Numbered from the stretch's first letter, positions 47,081 through 56,176 are shown. The stretch is 64,000 nt of DNA from Pseudotabrizicola sp. (GCF_030684215.1 NZ_JAUXOV010000077.1:62001-126000); one strand, 5' to 3'. A program made the numbers and translations. Notes: a model not told the origin generated them from the letters alone.

Positions 47081-47686
47081 TTAGTGTTTGGTTTCTTCGG
47101 CGGGGTCTTCTTCCTCGCCTTCGGATTGTTCAATCTCGTCGAACTCTGATTCGTCAAAGTTGCCGCTGGCCTTTTTCTGGCGCAGCATCTCGGCGATCAG
47201 GTCGTCTGTCAGCATCAGCTTGGCATCAGACAGCCAGTCGAACCGCAACCCGATGGTTACCTCTTCGCCGCCTTCTTCAATCAAGATCAGAATTTCTTCA
47301 TCCTCAACACCCGCAAGCGCACCCTTAAAACGGCGGCGGCCGTCGATCAGTTCAGTCGTCTCGATCCGTGCTTCCCAACCCTTCCACATCTCAAAATCCT
47401 TGAGACGGGTCAGCGGCCGATCAATGCCCGGAGACGATACTTCGAGAACATAGTTTTCTTCTACCGGGTCTTCGACATCCAGGACCGCCGAAACGGCAGT
47501 TGAGATCGTGGCGCAGTCTTCAACCACGATCCCACCATCAGGGCGGTCGGCCATGATTTGAAGGATGCGGGTCTTGCCCCCCATCAGGCGCACGCGCACC
47601 AGCTCAAACCCCAGCCCCTCGATGACAGGTGTGATGATGCTGGCAAGGCGGCGATCAATGGCAGTTTTGGCGATAAGATCGGTCAT
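47081..47686 (-). CDS. rimP: Ribosome maturation factor RimP
   Basis: 30S subunit assembly factor, 201 aa. The N-terminal domain has [20 protein letters not shown] and [14 protein letters not shown]. The [19 protein letters not shown] signature follows, then a C-terminal SH3-like domain and an acidic tail (about 175-201, [15 protein letters not shown]). The ATG at 47686 is chosen: 9 further in-frame codons upstream would read into the leader terminator. First gene of rimP-nusA-ylxR-infB. Confidence 0.96.
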   Translation of the reverse strand: MTDLIAKTAIDRRLASIITPVIEGLGFELVRVRLMGGKTRILQIMADRPDGGIVVEDCATISTAVSAVLDVEDPVEENYVLEVSSPGIDRPLTRLKDFEMWKGWEARIETTELIDGRRRFKGALAGVEDEEILILIEEGGEEVTIGLRFDWLSDAKLMLTDDLIAEMLRQKKASGNFDESEFDEIEQSEGEEEDPAEETKH

Positions 47687-47693
47687 GATTTCC

Positions 47694-47721
47694 AAAAACA
47701 AAAAACGGGCCAAGCGGCCCG
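47694..47721 (-). terminator. Leader terminator (candidate attenuator) just before rimP
   Basis: Read on the minus strand: stem CGGGCC (47721-47716), loop GCTT, GGCCCG (47711-47706), then TTTTTTGTTTTT. It lies between the rimP promoter and the rimP start, only about 8 nt ahead of the ATG, so read-through must be regulated for the operon to be expressed. Confidence 0.75.
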
Positions 47722-47772
47722 GGAACTTCTTTCGGTAGCTTCGGGTGTGGACCCCAAAACCGCTGTTAAGTG

Positions 47773-47801
47773 TCTTTACCCCTCAAACAGGATTCTTGCA
47801 A
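47773..47801 (-). promoter_or_regulatory. Promoter of the rimP-nusA-infB operon
   Basis: On the minus strand, TTGCAA (47801-47796), 17-bp spacer, TAAAGA (47778-47773). Predicted start near 47766, giving a leader of about 80 nt that contains the terminator hairpin. Confidence 0.65.
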
Positions 47802-47835
47802 GGGCGAAACCAGCACCACCCGGCGCCTTGAAACG

Positions 47836-47859
47836 AAAAAAGGCCCGCCGAAGCGGGCC
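47836..47859 (-). terminator. Terminator after the yjb-type operon
   Basis: Minus-strand stem GGCCCGC/GCGGGCC (47859-47853 with 47848-47842) with a TTCG loop followed by TTTTTT. It ends transcription of the small peptide and YjbF/YjbH genes before the rimP promoter. Confidence 0.88.
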
Positions 47860-47878
47860 CTGTTCAGATGATCAAAGA

Positions 47879-48118
47879 TCAGTGGCTGCCCGAAGACGAT
47901 TTTGCGATAGCTGCAATCGCAGCCAGCGCAACCACGCCACCGACAACCGCGCCAGCGCCCAAACCGCCAGCCATCACTGGCACGGAAGACGACGAACCGC
48001 GCTTAACAATAACGATTGGCTCTTCTTCTTCAGCGACGCCGCCCATGCCACCGGCGGAAGCAGCGGAAACCGATGCAGCCAGAGCAAGAGCCGTAACAAA
48101 AGCAGTAATACGCGACAT
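47879..48118 (-). CDS. Small secreted Gly/Ala-rich protein of the yjb operon
   Basis: A 79-aa protein. The ATG at 48118 follows GGAGAG. A signal peptide ends at SAASA before AGGMGG, then an acidic EEEEP patch, KRGSSSSVPVM, a glycine-rich hydrophobic segment (GGLGAGAVVGGVVALAAIAA) and a Ser-rich tail. It occupies the place of YjbE in a yjbE-F-H-like set, so a role in exopolysaccharide secretion is plausible. It resembles the 59-aa peptide encoded at 58247-58426. Confidence 0.75.
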   Translation of the reverse strand: MSRITAFVTALALAASVSAASAGGMGGVAEEEEPIVIVKRGSSSSVPVMAGGLGAGAVVGGVVALAAIAAIAKSSSGSH

Positions 48119-48194
48119 AGGAACTCTCCGTTTGTAAACTATTGGGTTGTAGCTAGCATAAACTGGGCCAGCATAAAAGCCCCCAGCAAGTCGA

Positions 48195-48839
48195 TCAGCG
48201 GCGAAGATCCTCAACTGTTAAATATCCCACATCGTCACTAATCCATTGGCGCGATTTGCGTATTTTTTGATCAGATGAAAACCAGTAGTCATTCTGGAAC
48301 ACCGCCCCATCAGCAGAACAGTTTTCGCTGACACGTAATGTTGTGTAGGAAACCTCCACAATCTCAATAACTTCCGATCCGCGCGGCAACACGTTGCAGC
48401 TAAAACGGCGCCGGACGGATTTGTCTTCGCCATCCAGGTGAGTGTAAATACGGGATTTGGTCCCCGCCTGCCTGGAAACGGCCAAACCATCTGAAGCCAT
48501 CAGATCATTGCCCAAACCCCGTGTTGCAACAATAACACCATTTCGGAATGATACAGTCACGTCATCAAGCGTGGACCAAGTTGCAACACCTTGGTTCTGC
48601 TGAACTTCTCCAAGCAAGGCCTGCTGACCCCGACTGTCAATGGTCGCAAGCAACACTGGCGTCTCCACCTGTTCAAGCGCTTCGCGGGTCAGGCCAAGAT
48701 CAGCAGGCGCGGCACCCTTGAGCTTGGCGGTAGAGGCCGTCAGCAGTGATTTGGCAATTTCGCCTCCACCAACTGAGCCAGCTTCATTTCCACAGGCTGC
48801 AAAAGCGAATACTGCAATAATCGCAGGAACAAATTTCAT
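48195..48839 (-). CDS. YjbF/GfcB-family lipoprotein
   Basis: A 214-aa outer-membrane lipoprotein. The ATG at 48839 overlaps the YjbH stop (ATGA), and the lipobox FAAC places the acylated cysteine at position 16. The family (group 4 capsule GfcB and YjbF) takes part in exopolysaccharide assembly, exact role unknown. Recognisable parts: ETPVLLATIDSRGQQALL, VSFRNGVIVATRGLGNDLMA and the C-terminal WISDDVGYLTVEDLRR. Two cysteines near 147 and 172 may pair. Confidence 0.88.
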   Translation of the reverse strand: MKFVPAIIAVFAFAACGNEAGSVGGGEIAKSLLTASTAKLKGAAPADLGLTREALEQVETPVLLATIDSRGQQALLGEVQQNQGVATWSTLDDVTVSFRNGVIVATRGLGNDLMASDGLAVSRQAGTKSRIYTHLDGEDKSVRRRFSCNVLPRGSEVIEIVEVSYTTLRVSENCSADGAVFQNDYWFSSDQKIRKSRQWISDDVGYLTVEDLRR

Positions 48840-51049
48840 TTCCAGAACCGTCCCCACTGCTCGGTCAAGCCATCGGCGCGATAGCCGCGTACGGTTTCGT
48901 AAAGCCGTCCGTCGACATCCAGTCTTTGCCCACCATCACGCCCAAAGGGCCGCAACACTGTTGTTCTGGTCTTGGTGCTTGGTATGCCCAACAAAGACGC
49001 GAAAGGCACCTCAACCGTTATACCCTTGTCAAACGACCCGCTGCCAAAGTCTTCGGCAGAGACATTGGTTTTTGTCACAAACGCCCCAACCTTCCAGCCG
49101 TTGTCAAATTCTCGTTTCAACGAAAGCGTCGCCCCGACATCCCCTGCCAGATAGCGGCCAATATCAACCTGAGCGTGAAAATTGTTGTCAAACTTATAGT
49201 ACCCCGACACATGACCGGTCACGACCCGATAGCTGTTGCGCGCACCGCATGCTGCGGTTGCAAAGTCTGGTGTACAAAGGTCCGTTTCATACATATCAAC
49301 CGGAAGTGAAAAGCCAAGCCGCTGATCGGGGGACCGTTGAGCCGTGTAGTTTACCTCGGCCCCGATTGCCCAGCGACGAGCCGTTGGCATCCAAAGCACT
49401 TCTGTGGACAAACCGCCATGCATCCGCTCCAGATAGCCAAGCGACATGCGGCCATAGAGTTCAGGCGCAAGTTTGCGATAATAGGTCAGCGCCAGGGTCT
49501 CGATAGCCGGATCACCGTCGCGATCGTAAAAATAGTTTGCCGACCGGACCGGCTGAAGCCGACCCCGCTCGGGCAACGGCGGACGATCGTCAAGATTGCT
49601 GAACAAGAACTTCGATACTGATCCGCTGAGGATCAGCCCCGGCGTCACTTCATACCGCCCGTTCAACTCCAGCCCGGCGCCCGCTTTGAATGGGGAGTTT
49701 TGGTCAAACACCCGCAATCGCCCCATCGGCACCAACGACCAGGTGAACTTGGGGTAGGCCTCAGGATCGCGGATACCGTCGTTCAACACGGCCGGCGCGG
49801 ACAGGATCTGGGCCCGCGCAAGGATTTTTTCACCTGCTTGGGTGTCAAACTCCAGCGCTTCGATGTCAGATCTCTGCAGCACGACCTGTGAAACCGGCAT
49901 CCCGTTGACCATTGGCACGATCACAAATTGCTCGACCGAAGCGGGGGCCACCTTTGTCAGGGCGCGCGCCGTGCGACCCACGGCCTGCGCTTCGGCGTCG
50001 ACGGTCAGATTTCGGATACGGACATACGCCGTAGACCCGTCAAACCGCACCGATTCGACCTGAACCCCATCCTTTTCCAGTCTGCGCGTCAAACGGACCC
50101 GCAGCGTGTTCTGGACCTCTGGTTGTCCCAGCCAAGTGGTCGACCATGCCTCAGGGTTGGCGCCGCGCGATGGCCGGGGGTCGACCGGATCGGGCGCAGA
50201 TGTTGCGATACCGCCGCCCGCACGCTTCTTCGGGTTCATGATGAAATGCGCGGCGATCCCGAATTCGCTGCCAGACATGTAGTAGGCGCCGACCCGCAAA
50301 GACTCGTTGCGCTGGTATTCGACCCCGAAGTTCAGCGGGCTACGCCGGTCAAACGTGCCACGCACCCGTGATTCTTCGTCGTAAGCGTCAGAGGAATACT
50401 CTGCCTTGGCCGTCCACTGGTCGTTTATCTGCCATTCAACACCGGCAAAGGGTGCCGCAGGGCCACGGAACCATTGGCCGAAATTGAAATTCCCACCCTT
50501 GCCGATCACCAGTTCGGGCCGGTCACCCAAAGGACTGCCGATCGATTGAAAACTGCCCAGACGTCCCCAGCCCAAACCGGCTGAAACCTTTACATCAGGG
50601 GTAACATGCTTGGTCGCGACCACATATTCGCCCGCGATCACGCCCGTTCCCACAAAATCCTGCAGGCCAATAGCGATCGCTGGCAGATAGCGCCCTTCAT
50701 CAAGGATCTTGTATCGCAGATCAAACGAGCGGTCGTAGTACGTTTCAAACTGGTTCACGCCATCGCAGCAAAGAACCTTGTTCCAATCACGAATCCCCTG
50801 GAACCGAAAGCTGCCCGAAATGCGCGGCGTGATCTGAAAAGTAAGCGTTGTCCGGCTGATCGGACCGAAATGGCTGGAAGTTCCTGACAAAATTCCATCG
50901 GGCTGCATTTCAGCCGACGGCATGTCAATCAGGCCTGTCGCGCCATACATATTGAGAGTGGGCCGGGTCTCTGTCAGAGCCGCTGTTGTAGCAAGGGCCC
51001 CAGCGGCGACCAGCGCCACTACAGCCGTTGATATCTTAAGCTTGATCAT
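48836..51049 (-). CDS. YjbH-family outer-membrane exopolysaccharide protein
   Basis: A 737-aa secreted protein with an N-terminal signal peptide (about 1-28) and a YjbH domain: TLNMYGATGLIDMPSAEMQP, then repeated amphipathic beta-strands expected of an outer-membrane barrel. A mid-region non-barrel domain (about 310-400) separates two strand-rich halves, and a C-terminal aromatic residue (GRFWK) lies at the end. YjbH works with YjbF in exopolysaccharide production or secretion. It is followed directly by YjbF. Confidence 0.88.
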   Translation of the reverse strand: MIKLKISTAVVALVAAGALATTAALTETRPTLNMYGATGLIDMPSAEMQPDGILSGTSSHFGPISRTTLTFQITPRISGSFRFQGIRDWNKVLCCDGVNQFETYYDRSFDLRYKILDEGRYLPAIAIGLQDFVGTGVIAGEYVVATKHVTPDVKVSAGLGWGRLGSFQSIGSPLGDRPELVIGKGGNFNFGQWFRGPAAPFAGVEWQINDQWTAKAEYSSDAYDEESRVRGTFDRRSPLNFGVEYQRNESLRVGAYYMSGSEFGIAAHFIMNPKKRAGGGIATSAPDPVDPRPSRGANPEAWSTTWLGQPEVQNTLRVRLTRRLEKDGVQVESVRFDGSTAYVRIRNLTVDAEAQAVGRTARALTKVAPASVEQFVIVPMVNGMPVSQVVLQRSDIEALEFDTQAGEKILARAQILSAPAVLNDGIRDPEAYPKFTWSLVPMGRLRVFDQNSPFKAGAGLELNGRYEVTPGLILSGSVSKFLFSNLDDRPPLPERGRLQPVRSANYFYDRDGDPAIETLALTYYRKLAPELYGRMSLGYLERMHGGLSTEVLWMPTARRWAIGAEVNYTAQRSPDQRLGFSLPVDMYETDLCTPDFATAACGARNSYRVVTGHVSGYYKFDNNFHAQVDIGRYLAGDVGATLSLKREFDNGWKVGAFVTKTNVSAEDFGSGSFDKGITVEVPFASLLGIPSTKTRTTVLRPFGRDGGQRLDVDGRLYETVRGYRADGLTEQWGRFWK

Positions 51050-51076
51050 CCGACTGCCGTCCTTTTAGCGCGAGTT

Positions 51077-51164
51077 TGGTGCATCATAGACACGACGTGC
51101 CGGGTCGCAATATCCAAGCCCAACTTGCCTGACCGCTGGTGCAAAGTTGCACAATCATGCACCA
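51077..51164. repeat. TGGTGCA repeats upstream of the YjbH gene
   Basis: TGGTGCA at 51077-51083 and 51137-51143 are exactly 60 bp apart, and the reverse complement TGCACCA lies at 51158-51164. The latter two form an inverted repeat with a 14-bp centre. They surround the putative yjbH promoter; the last copy lies in the final codons of the CapD-like gene. Confidence 0.4.
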
Positions 51165-53110
51165 GTGCGCTCCATGCGGATCGCCGAGGTTGCCGAATTT
51201 CCATACCCCTCAACATAGGCTTCAATGACACGACGGGCCGCGGCTGCATTGCCAACCGCAACCGCGTTGCGCAATTCACGCAAAGCAGACGTCATTTGTA
51301 TGCTTGTCAGGCCACGCTCTTGAACACGAAGGATTTTTTCATGTGGCGTGGTCAGCATTCCGGGCTGGATCAACAGTTCTTCGTGCAGCTTTTCACCCGG
51401 TCGCAGACCGATCACCGAAACTTCAATATGGCCATCGGGGTTTTCTGCCGATTTGACGGTAAACCCGGCGGCGCAGATCATGCGTTCGGCCAGATCCCTG
51501 ATTTTGATTGGTTGCCCCATATCAAGAACAAACAGATCCCCCTCATGCGCCCCACGGGACAGTGACAGCCCCCCGGCGATCAGTACAAGGTTGGCGGCTT
51601 CAGAAATCGTCATGAAATAGCGGGTCACGTCTTCATGGGTCAGCGTAACCGGGCCGCCCTTCTTGATCTGCTCGCGGAACAGAGGAACGACCGATCCCGA
51701 ACTTCCAAGCACATTCCCAAAGCGCACAATCGAAAAATCTGTGTTGGAAGACCGACGCGCCATATCCTGCACGACAAACTCTGCCATCCGCTTGGATGCG
51801 CCCATCACATTTGTCGGGCGCACGGCTTTGTCGGTCGAAATCAGGATGAACCGCTTCACCCCCTGCTCCAGCGCGGCTTCGGCCAAAGTGCGGGTGCCCA
51901 GCACATTGTTGACCAGACCAGCAATAGGATTGCTCTCAACCAAAGGCACATGCTTGTAAGCCGCTGCATGCAGGATCACATCGACTTTGTATTCCGCCAG
52001 AACGGCCCTGACCTGCCGTGATTCTGTGACCGTGCCAAGCACCGCCACGAAGCTGATGCCTTGCGCATCCGCACGTTCGGCCATCTCCCGCTCGATCGTA
52101 TAAAGCGCGATTTCACTCACTTCGTACAAAACGATCCGGGCCGGCCGATACGGCAACAACTGGCGGCACAGTTCAGATCCGACAGACCCACCAGCACCTG
52201 TGACCAGAATGGTCTTGCCGCCATAGGCATCGGTTGCTTCAGGTCGCAAATCGGTGACCGGATCACGGCCCAAAAACACACCGGGGGACACAGGCGCCAG
52301 TGCATCCACAATGACCTCTGTTCCGACCAGCTGGGCAAAGGACGGCAGGGCGTGAACATCCAGCCCCCGCGACACCAGATCCCGCACGATCATAGCCTGC
52401 CGGGCCGATGATGCGGATGGCATTGCAAGAAGCACCCGCTCGACATCGTAGCGCAGAACGATTCGTTCCAGCTGGTTAGCAGGATAAACCTTCAGGCCCA
52501 GCAGCGTCATGCGCTGTACCTGCGGATCGTCATCGACAAAGGCCACCACGTGAATGCTTTCATGCGACCGCAGTGCCGTGGCAAGCATCGCGCCGGTGCT
52601 GCCGGCACCGTAAATCACCACATTTCGGCGCACCTGACCCTGACGCAACACGGCCAGCAATAAAGCGAGGAGCGCAAAGCGTGCGACCACCATCGACAGA
52701 ATAAAAATCAGTAAAAACAAAGGCAGTACTGCAATTGGCGGCCGAAAATCTGACAGTTTATGTGCCAGCAAAAGCCCAAACCCGGCAAAGATCGCCAAGA
52801 GGCCCGTCTTCACGGCACCGACTGCCTCATAGGACTTCAGCTTGATCAGCGGGATGCCAAGCAACAGCGATCCAATAGCGGTGAAAAGGGTAACGGCCCC
52901 AAAGCCAAAAATCCCGGCTGCCGCCATCGCAGATGCGCTGGATGCCTGATACAGACAGTAGTAACTGGCCAACAAAGACAGAGGTGCCAAAAATACATCC
53001 ATCAAAAAGAGGATGATCTGCTTTTGAAGTCTGGACAGATGTCCGACCAGTCGAAGTAAAAGTCTGGATGCAGTAATTTTCAACGGTAGGGCCCCGACAC
53101 AAAAAAACAT
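51155..53110 (-). CDS. CapD/WbpM-like nucleotide-sugar 4,6-dehydratase/epimerase
   Basis: Membrane-bound polysaccharide biosynthesis protein, 651 aa from ATG 53110 (a TTG at 53113 is also in frame; the ribosome site is weak and a start near the first helix is possible). Four or five N-terminal helices (about 25-155) precede a CoA-binding-like Rossmann domain (NVVIYGAGSTGAML). The catalytic SDR domain follows, with ILVTGAGGSVGSELCRQLL, AAAYKHVPLVESNP and FGNVLGSSGSVVPLF. It converts UDP-GlcNAc-type sugars into 6-deoxy-4-keto intermediates for glycan synthesis; product not predictable. Confidence 0.92.
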   Translation of the reverse strand: MFFCVGALPLKITASRLLLRLVGHLSRLQKQIILFLMDVFLAPLSLLASYYCLYQASSASAMAAAGIFGFGAVTLFTAIGSLLLGIPLIKLKSYEAVGAVKTGLLAIFAGFGLLLAHKLSDFRPPIAVLPLFLLIFILSMVVARFALLALLLAVLRQGQVRRNVVIYGAGSTGAMLATALRSHESIHVVAFVDDDPQVQRMTLLGLKVYPANQLERIVLRYDVERVLLAMPSASSARQAMIVRDLVSRGLDVHALPSFAQLVGTEVIVDALAPVSPGVFLGRDPVTDLRPEATDAYGGKTILVTGAGGSVGSELCRQLLPYRPARIVLYEVSEIALYTIEREMAERADAQGISFVAVLGTVTESRQVRAVLAEYKVDVILHAAAYKHVPLVESNPIAGLVNNVLGTRTLAEAALEQGVKRFILISTDKAVRPTNVMGASKRMAEFVVQDMARRSSNTDFSIVRFGNVLGSSGSVVPLFREQIKKGGPVTLTHEDVTRYFMTISEAANLVLIAGGLSLSRGAHEGDLFVLDMGQPIKIRDLAERMICAAGFTVKSAENPDGHIEVSVIGLRPGEKLHEELLIQPGMLTTPHEKILRVQERGLTSIQMTSALRELRNAVAVGNAAAARRVIEAYVEGYGNSATSAIRMERTGA

Positions 53111-53175
53111 CAAAAGGGATGAGAAAGGCGTTTTTCGACCTTACTCCGGCTTGGTAACCTTAACCGCCGCATCGT

Positions 53176-53805
53176 TCAACCAGAACGGGATTTCTTGTTG
53201 ATGTGCGTTATCCCGCGCACGGTTTCTATCATCAGCATGACATCCATGCAAAGATTTCGACGCCTGCCGTAAATTTCATCCAGTTGCGCCTTTCTCGGAA
53301 CGCAGCGGCGGGCGTAGACTTCGTCTGTCTGCTCAGGCGTAACGCATTCGCCAAGCAGACGTTCTTCGTGGGCGTGAAAGTAAAGGGTCGCAAGCCCCGT
53401 CACGCCGGGACGAGATTGCAGCACTTTTGCGTATAGGTCAGGGAAGCGTTCGACATATCTTCGCAACGGCGGTCTTGGCCCGACGAAACTCATGTCACCC
53501 TTCAACACATTCCAAAGCTGAGGAATTTCATCAGCGCGGTATTTGCGCAGCCACTTTCCCATGGGTGTCACACGATCCGCCTTGTCGCCGCCCGACACAC
53601 CCCAGTCCGCCTCGACCACACGCATCGTGCGCAGCTTCCACAACATAAAGGGACGCCCCGGTGTGGACATCCGTTCGGATACGTAAAACACAGGCCGCCC
53701 TTCACGTAGCAAAAGATAGATCAGCAAAAGCCCAAAAGGCGCCGCCAACAACGACCCCAGAAACAGTGCCGTAGCAATATCAAACAGACGCTTTGCAGGG
53801 GTCAC
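53176..53805 (-). CDS. Polyprenyl-phosphate sugar-1-phosphate transferase
   Basis: A 209-aa monotopic phosphoglycosyltransferase of the PglC/WcaJ C-terminal type, which starts a glycan on undecaprenyl phosphate. One N-terminal hydrophobic re-entrant helix (about 7-33), then FYVSERMSTPGRPFMLWKLRTM, the catalytic DE pair in RADEIPQLWNVLKGDMSFVGPRP, and GVTGLATLYF. The GTG at 53805 follows GGAGAAG. With the CapD-like dehydratase next door it probably transfers a deoxy-amino sugar. Confidence 0.93.
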   Translation of the reverse strand: MTPAKRLFDIATALFLGSLLAAPFGLLLIYLLLREGRPVFYVSERMSTPGRPFMLWKLRTMRVVEADWGVSGGDKADRVTPMGKWLRKYRADEIPQLWNVLKGDMSFVGPRPPLRRYVERFPDLYAKVLQSRPGVTGLATLYFHAHEERLLGECVTPEQTDEVYARRCVPRKAQLDEIYGRRRNLCMDVMLMIETVRGITHINKKSRSG

Positions 53806-53847
53806 CGGGCTTCTCCACCCAAACGCGTCACGACAATGTGATCCACC

Positions 53848-54297
53848 TTAGCCATCACCTTCAAGGCGCGTCCGCATTTCCCGCAGGACAGGCACCAGCG
53901 CCCGCACCCGCTCGGCACCCAACGCCTGCACCACTTCTCCGATCAACGGGGCAACCGCCTGCACAGCCGCATCGCGCGCCGCGCGACCTGAAGGGCTGAT
54001 CGCCACAAACTTGCGCCGGGCGTCATCCCAGTCAGGGCGGATATGCACATGCCCTGCCCATTCGAGCTTGGCCAACGTGTTGGTCATCGCCCCGCGCGTT
54101 ACGTGAAAAGACCGTGCAAGTTGCGCCGGGGTCCGCTCTTCGTTCAGCCGCGCCAGATGGTTCAGCACCCCGAAATGCGACAGTTCCATTCCTTTGGGCA
54201 GCACTTTGGAAATTCGGTTGCGCGCCAACTGATCGGCCATGAACAATTCGCCAAACAGGGCAACCGCAATTTCCTCAACCCTCTCCCGCTCGCTCAT
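53848..54297 (-). CDS. MarR-family transcriptional regulator
   Basis: A 149-aa winged helix-turn-helix protein. LSHFGVLNHLARLNEERTPAQLARSFHVTRGAMTNTLAKLE spans helices and the recognition helix (about 38-80). HIRPDWDDARRKFVAISPSG is the wing. The start is ATGA-overlapped with the amidase gene. Target and ligand are unknown; it could control its own grxC-amidase unit. Confidence 0.92.
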   Translation of the reverse strand: MSERERVEEIAVALFGELFMADQLARNRISKVLPKGMELSHFGVLNHLARLNEERTPAQLARSFHVTRGAMTNTLAKLEWAGHVHIRPDWDDARRKFVAISPSGRAARDAAVQAVAPLIGEVVQALGAERVRALVPVLREMRTRLEGDG

Positions 54298-55127
54298 GGT
54301 CCGGTGAACCTCCGGTCATGCGTCAGAGACGGCACCCGCCCCCGCGCCGTTGCCACGCGGGACAGATCCAGATCGGCAAATGTCACCCCAGTCTCTTCCC
54401 CGGCATCGGCCAACACCTCGCCCCAAGGGGCAATCACAAGTGAATGCCCATGCGTCCGCCGGCCCTTGCCCGCGCTTTCGGGGTGAAACCCGGTCTGCGC
54501 CGGGGCCAGAACAAAACACCCGGTTTCAATCGCGCGCGCGCGCAAAAGCACTTCCCAATGGGCGACCCCTGTAATGTGGTTGAAGGCGGAAGGCACGGTG
54601 ATGATCTGCGCGCCAGCCTGCGCCAAAGCCCTGTAAAGATAGGGAAACCGCACATCATAGCACACCGTCATGCCCACTTGGCCAAAGGGCGTTTCCACAA
54701 CCACCGCGCGGGCACCGGGCCGATAGCCTGCCGATTCGCGATAGGATTCAACCTCTGACACCGTTACATCAAACATGTGGATCTTGTCATAGCGCGCCGC
54801 TACCGCGCCATCTGGCCCGATCAAAAATGATCGGTTGGCAAAGCGGCCATCGACGTCATCTGTCTTTAGCCCAAGTGATCCGATCAACAACCAGATGCCA
54901 AGCGCCTTTGCCTCTGCCCGGAGCGCGGCAAGACTTGGATCCGCCGCCTCATGGTGGAACACTGCCCACTGATGATCGCGGCTGGACGACAGCGCATTGG
55001 TACATTCCGGGGTCAGCACAAAGCCCGCACCTCCGGCGGCAGCTTCCCGAACCAAAGCAAGCGTCCCGGTCAGGTTCGCCACCGGGTCATCGCTGACCGT
55101 CAGTTGCACCAAACCGACCCGCATCAT
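54294..55127 (-). CDS. Carbon-nitrogen hydrolase (nitrilase superfamily amidase)
   Basis: A 277-aa Nit2/omega-amidase-like enzyme with the Glu-Lys-Cys triad: Glu in LTPECTNAL (about 42), Lys in RYDKIHMFDV (about 115) and Cys in GMTVCYDVRFPYLY (about 152). Nit-type enzymes hydrolyse alpha-ketoglutaramate or deaminated glutathione. The latter would suit its place directly after glutaredoxin (overlapping the grxC stop). Substrate is inference. Confidence 0.9.
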   Translation of the reverse strand: MMRVGLVQLTVSDDPVANLTGTLALVREAAAGGAGFVLTPECTNALSSSRDHQWAVFHHEAADPSLAALRAEAKALGIWLLIGSLGLKTDDVDGRFANRSFLIGPDGAVAARYDKIHMFDVTVSEVESYRESAGYRPGARAVVVETPFGQVGMTVCYDVRFPYLYRALAQAGAQIITVPSAFNHITGVAHWEVLLRARAIETGCFVLAPAQTGFHPESAGKGRRTHGHSLVIAPWGEVLADAGEETGVTFADLDLSRVATARGRVPSLTHDRRFTGP

Positions 55128-55381
55128 CCGGCCAGCAACGGATCAAGAGCACCGCGATGGTCCAGCGCGTGCAGATCATCACATCCACCCACATGCTGTC
55201 CGCCGACAAAGATCTGCGGCACTGTCCGCGAGCCGCCGGCGCGCTTGGTCATGGCTGCGCGCAAATCAGGGTCACGGCTGACATCGGTTTCGGCATAGAC
55301 GACACCCTTTTTATCCAGCAGCCGCTTGGCCGCGATACAATAGGGGCAATAAGGCGTGGTATAGATTTCAACGGGTTTCAT
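55124..55381 (-). CDS. grxC: Glutaredoxin 3
   Basis: An 85-aa dithiol glutaredoxin with active site C12-P-Y-C15, cis-Pro motif RTVPQIFVGGQHVGGCDDL and standard length. It reduces disulfides and glutathione mixed disulfides. It begins 45 bp after the comF stop and overlaps the amidase start (TGATG). Confidence 0.96.
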   Translation of the reverse strand: MKPVEIYTTPYCPYCIAAKRLLDKKGVVYAETDVSRDPDLRAAMTKRAGGSRTVPQIFVGGQHVGGCDDLHALDHRGALDPLLAG

Positions 55382-55426
55382 GGCAGATCCTGCGCAAGCG
55401 GCGGTGTTGCGCGGGACTATACGGAT

Positions 55427-56155
55427 TTAGCATTCCTTCGCAACGCGGCACAGCACCAGAACCGAAATCTCGGCTGCGCCCATGGCCAGACAGGCCTCTG
55501 CCGAGGCAGCCAGAGTCGCACCCGATGTCATCACATCATCAATAAGCAGAACATGCCGCCCCTCTACCCGCGCACTCCGACGTGGATGAACCCGGATACT
55601 GTCGGCCAGATTGGCAAACCGCCCGTCGCGGCTTCGGCCTTCCTGAGTTTGTGTGTTGCGTTGGCGCTGCAACAGATCCGGGCAATGATCGAGGCCCGAC
55701 AACCGCGCCACCTGCGCCGACAGCAGCGCCGACTGGTTATAGCGCCGCCGGAGCAGCCGCAGCCAGTGCAGCGGCACCGGGGCGATCAGCATACCCGGCC
55801 GCAAGATCGGCTGCGCCGCCCGCATCAGCCACCCACCCGCAGGCCGTGCCAGATCTTGCCGGTCGGCATGCTTTAGCTGCAAGACCAAGCTGCGCGCCTT
55901 GTCCCGATAAAGCATCGCCGACCGCCCCCGAGACCAGGGCCGCGCGATGGCCAGACAGTCATCACAATGCACCGCGTGGCCCGGATCCTGCCCCGGCAAG
56001 GGCGTGCCGCATTGGTCGCAGACCAACCCGGTCACAAACGGCGTCTCGCGCCAGCATGCCCCGCACAGCCCGAAATCACTGGCCACCATCGCATCGCAGG
56101 CCACGCATTGCGGCGGATAGACCATATGCAGCAGCGCCGCTTGCATTCCCATCAT
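55427..56155 (-). CDS. comF: ComF-family double zinc ribbon phosphoribosyltransferase-like protein
   Basis: A 242-aa protein. N-terminal zinc-ribbon cysteines CVACD, CGAC, CDQCGTPLPG and CDDC lie at about 18-72. The C-terminal PRTase domain has LLIDDVMTSGATLAA (PRPP loop) and RRRYNQSALLSAQVARLSG. ComF relatives act in DNA uptake during transformation. Start taken at ATG 56155; ATGs at 56152 and 56146 are alternatives. Divergent from the methyltransferase gene with 21 bp between starts, so their promoters must overlap coding DNA. Confidence 0.9.
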   Translation of the reverse strand: MMGMQAALLHMVYPPQCVACDAMVASDFGLCGACWRETPFVTGLVCDQCGTPLPGQDPGHAVHCDDCLAIARPWSRGRSAMLYRDKARSLVLQLKHADRQDLARPAGGWLMRAAQPILRPGMLIAPVPLHWLRLLRRRYNQSALLSAQVARLSGLDHCPDLLQRQRNTQTQEGRSRDGRFANLADSIRVHPRRSARVEGRHVLLIDDVMTSGATLAASAEACLAMGAAEISVLVLCRVAKEC

Positions 56156-56176
56156 CCGCCCCCCATCTTCCGCGCC

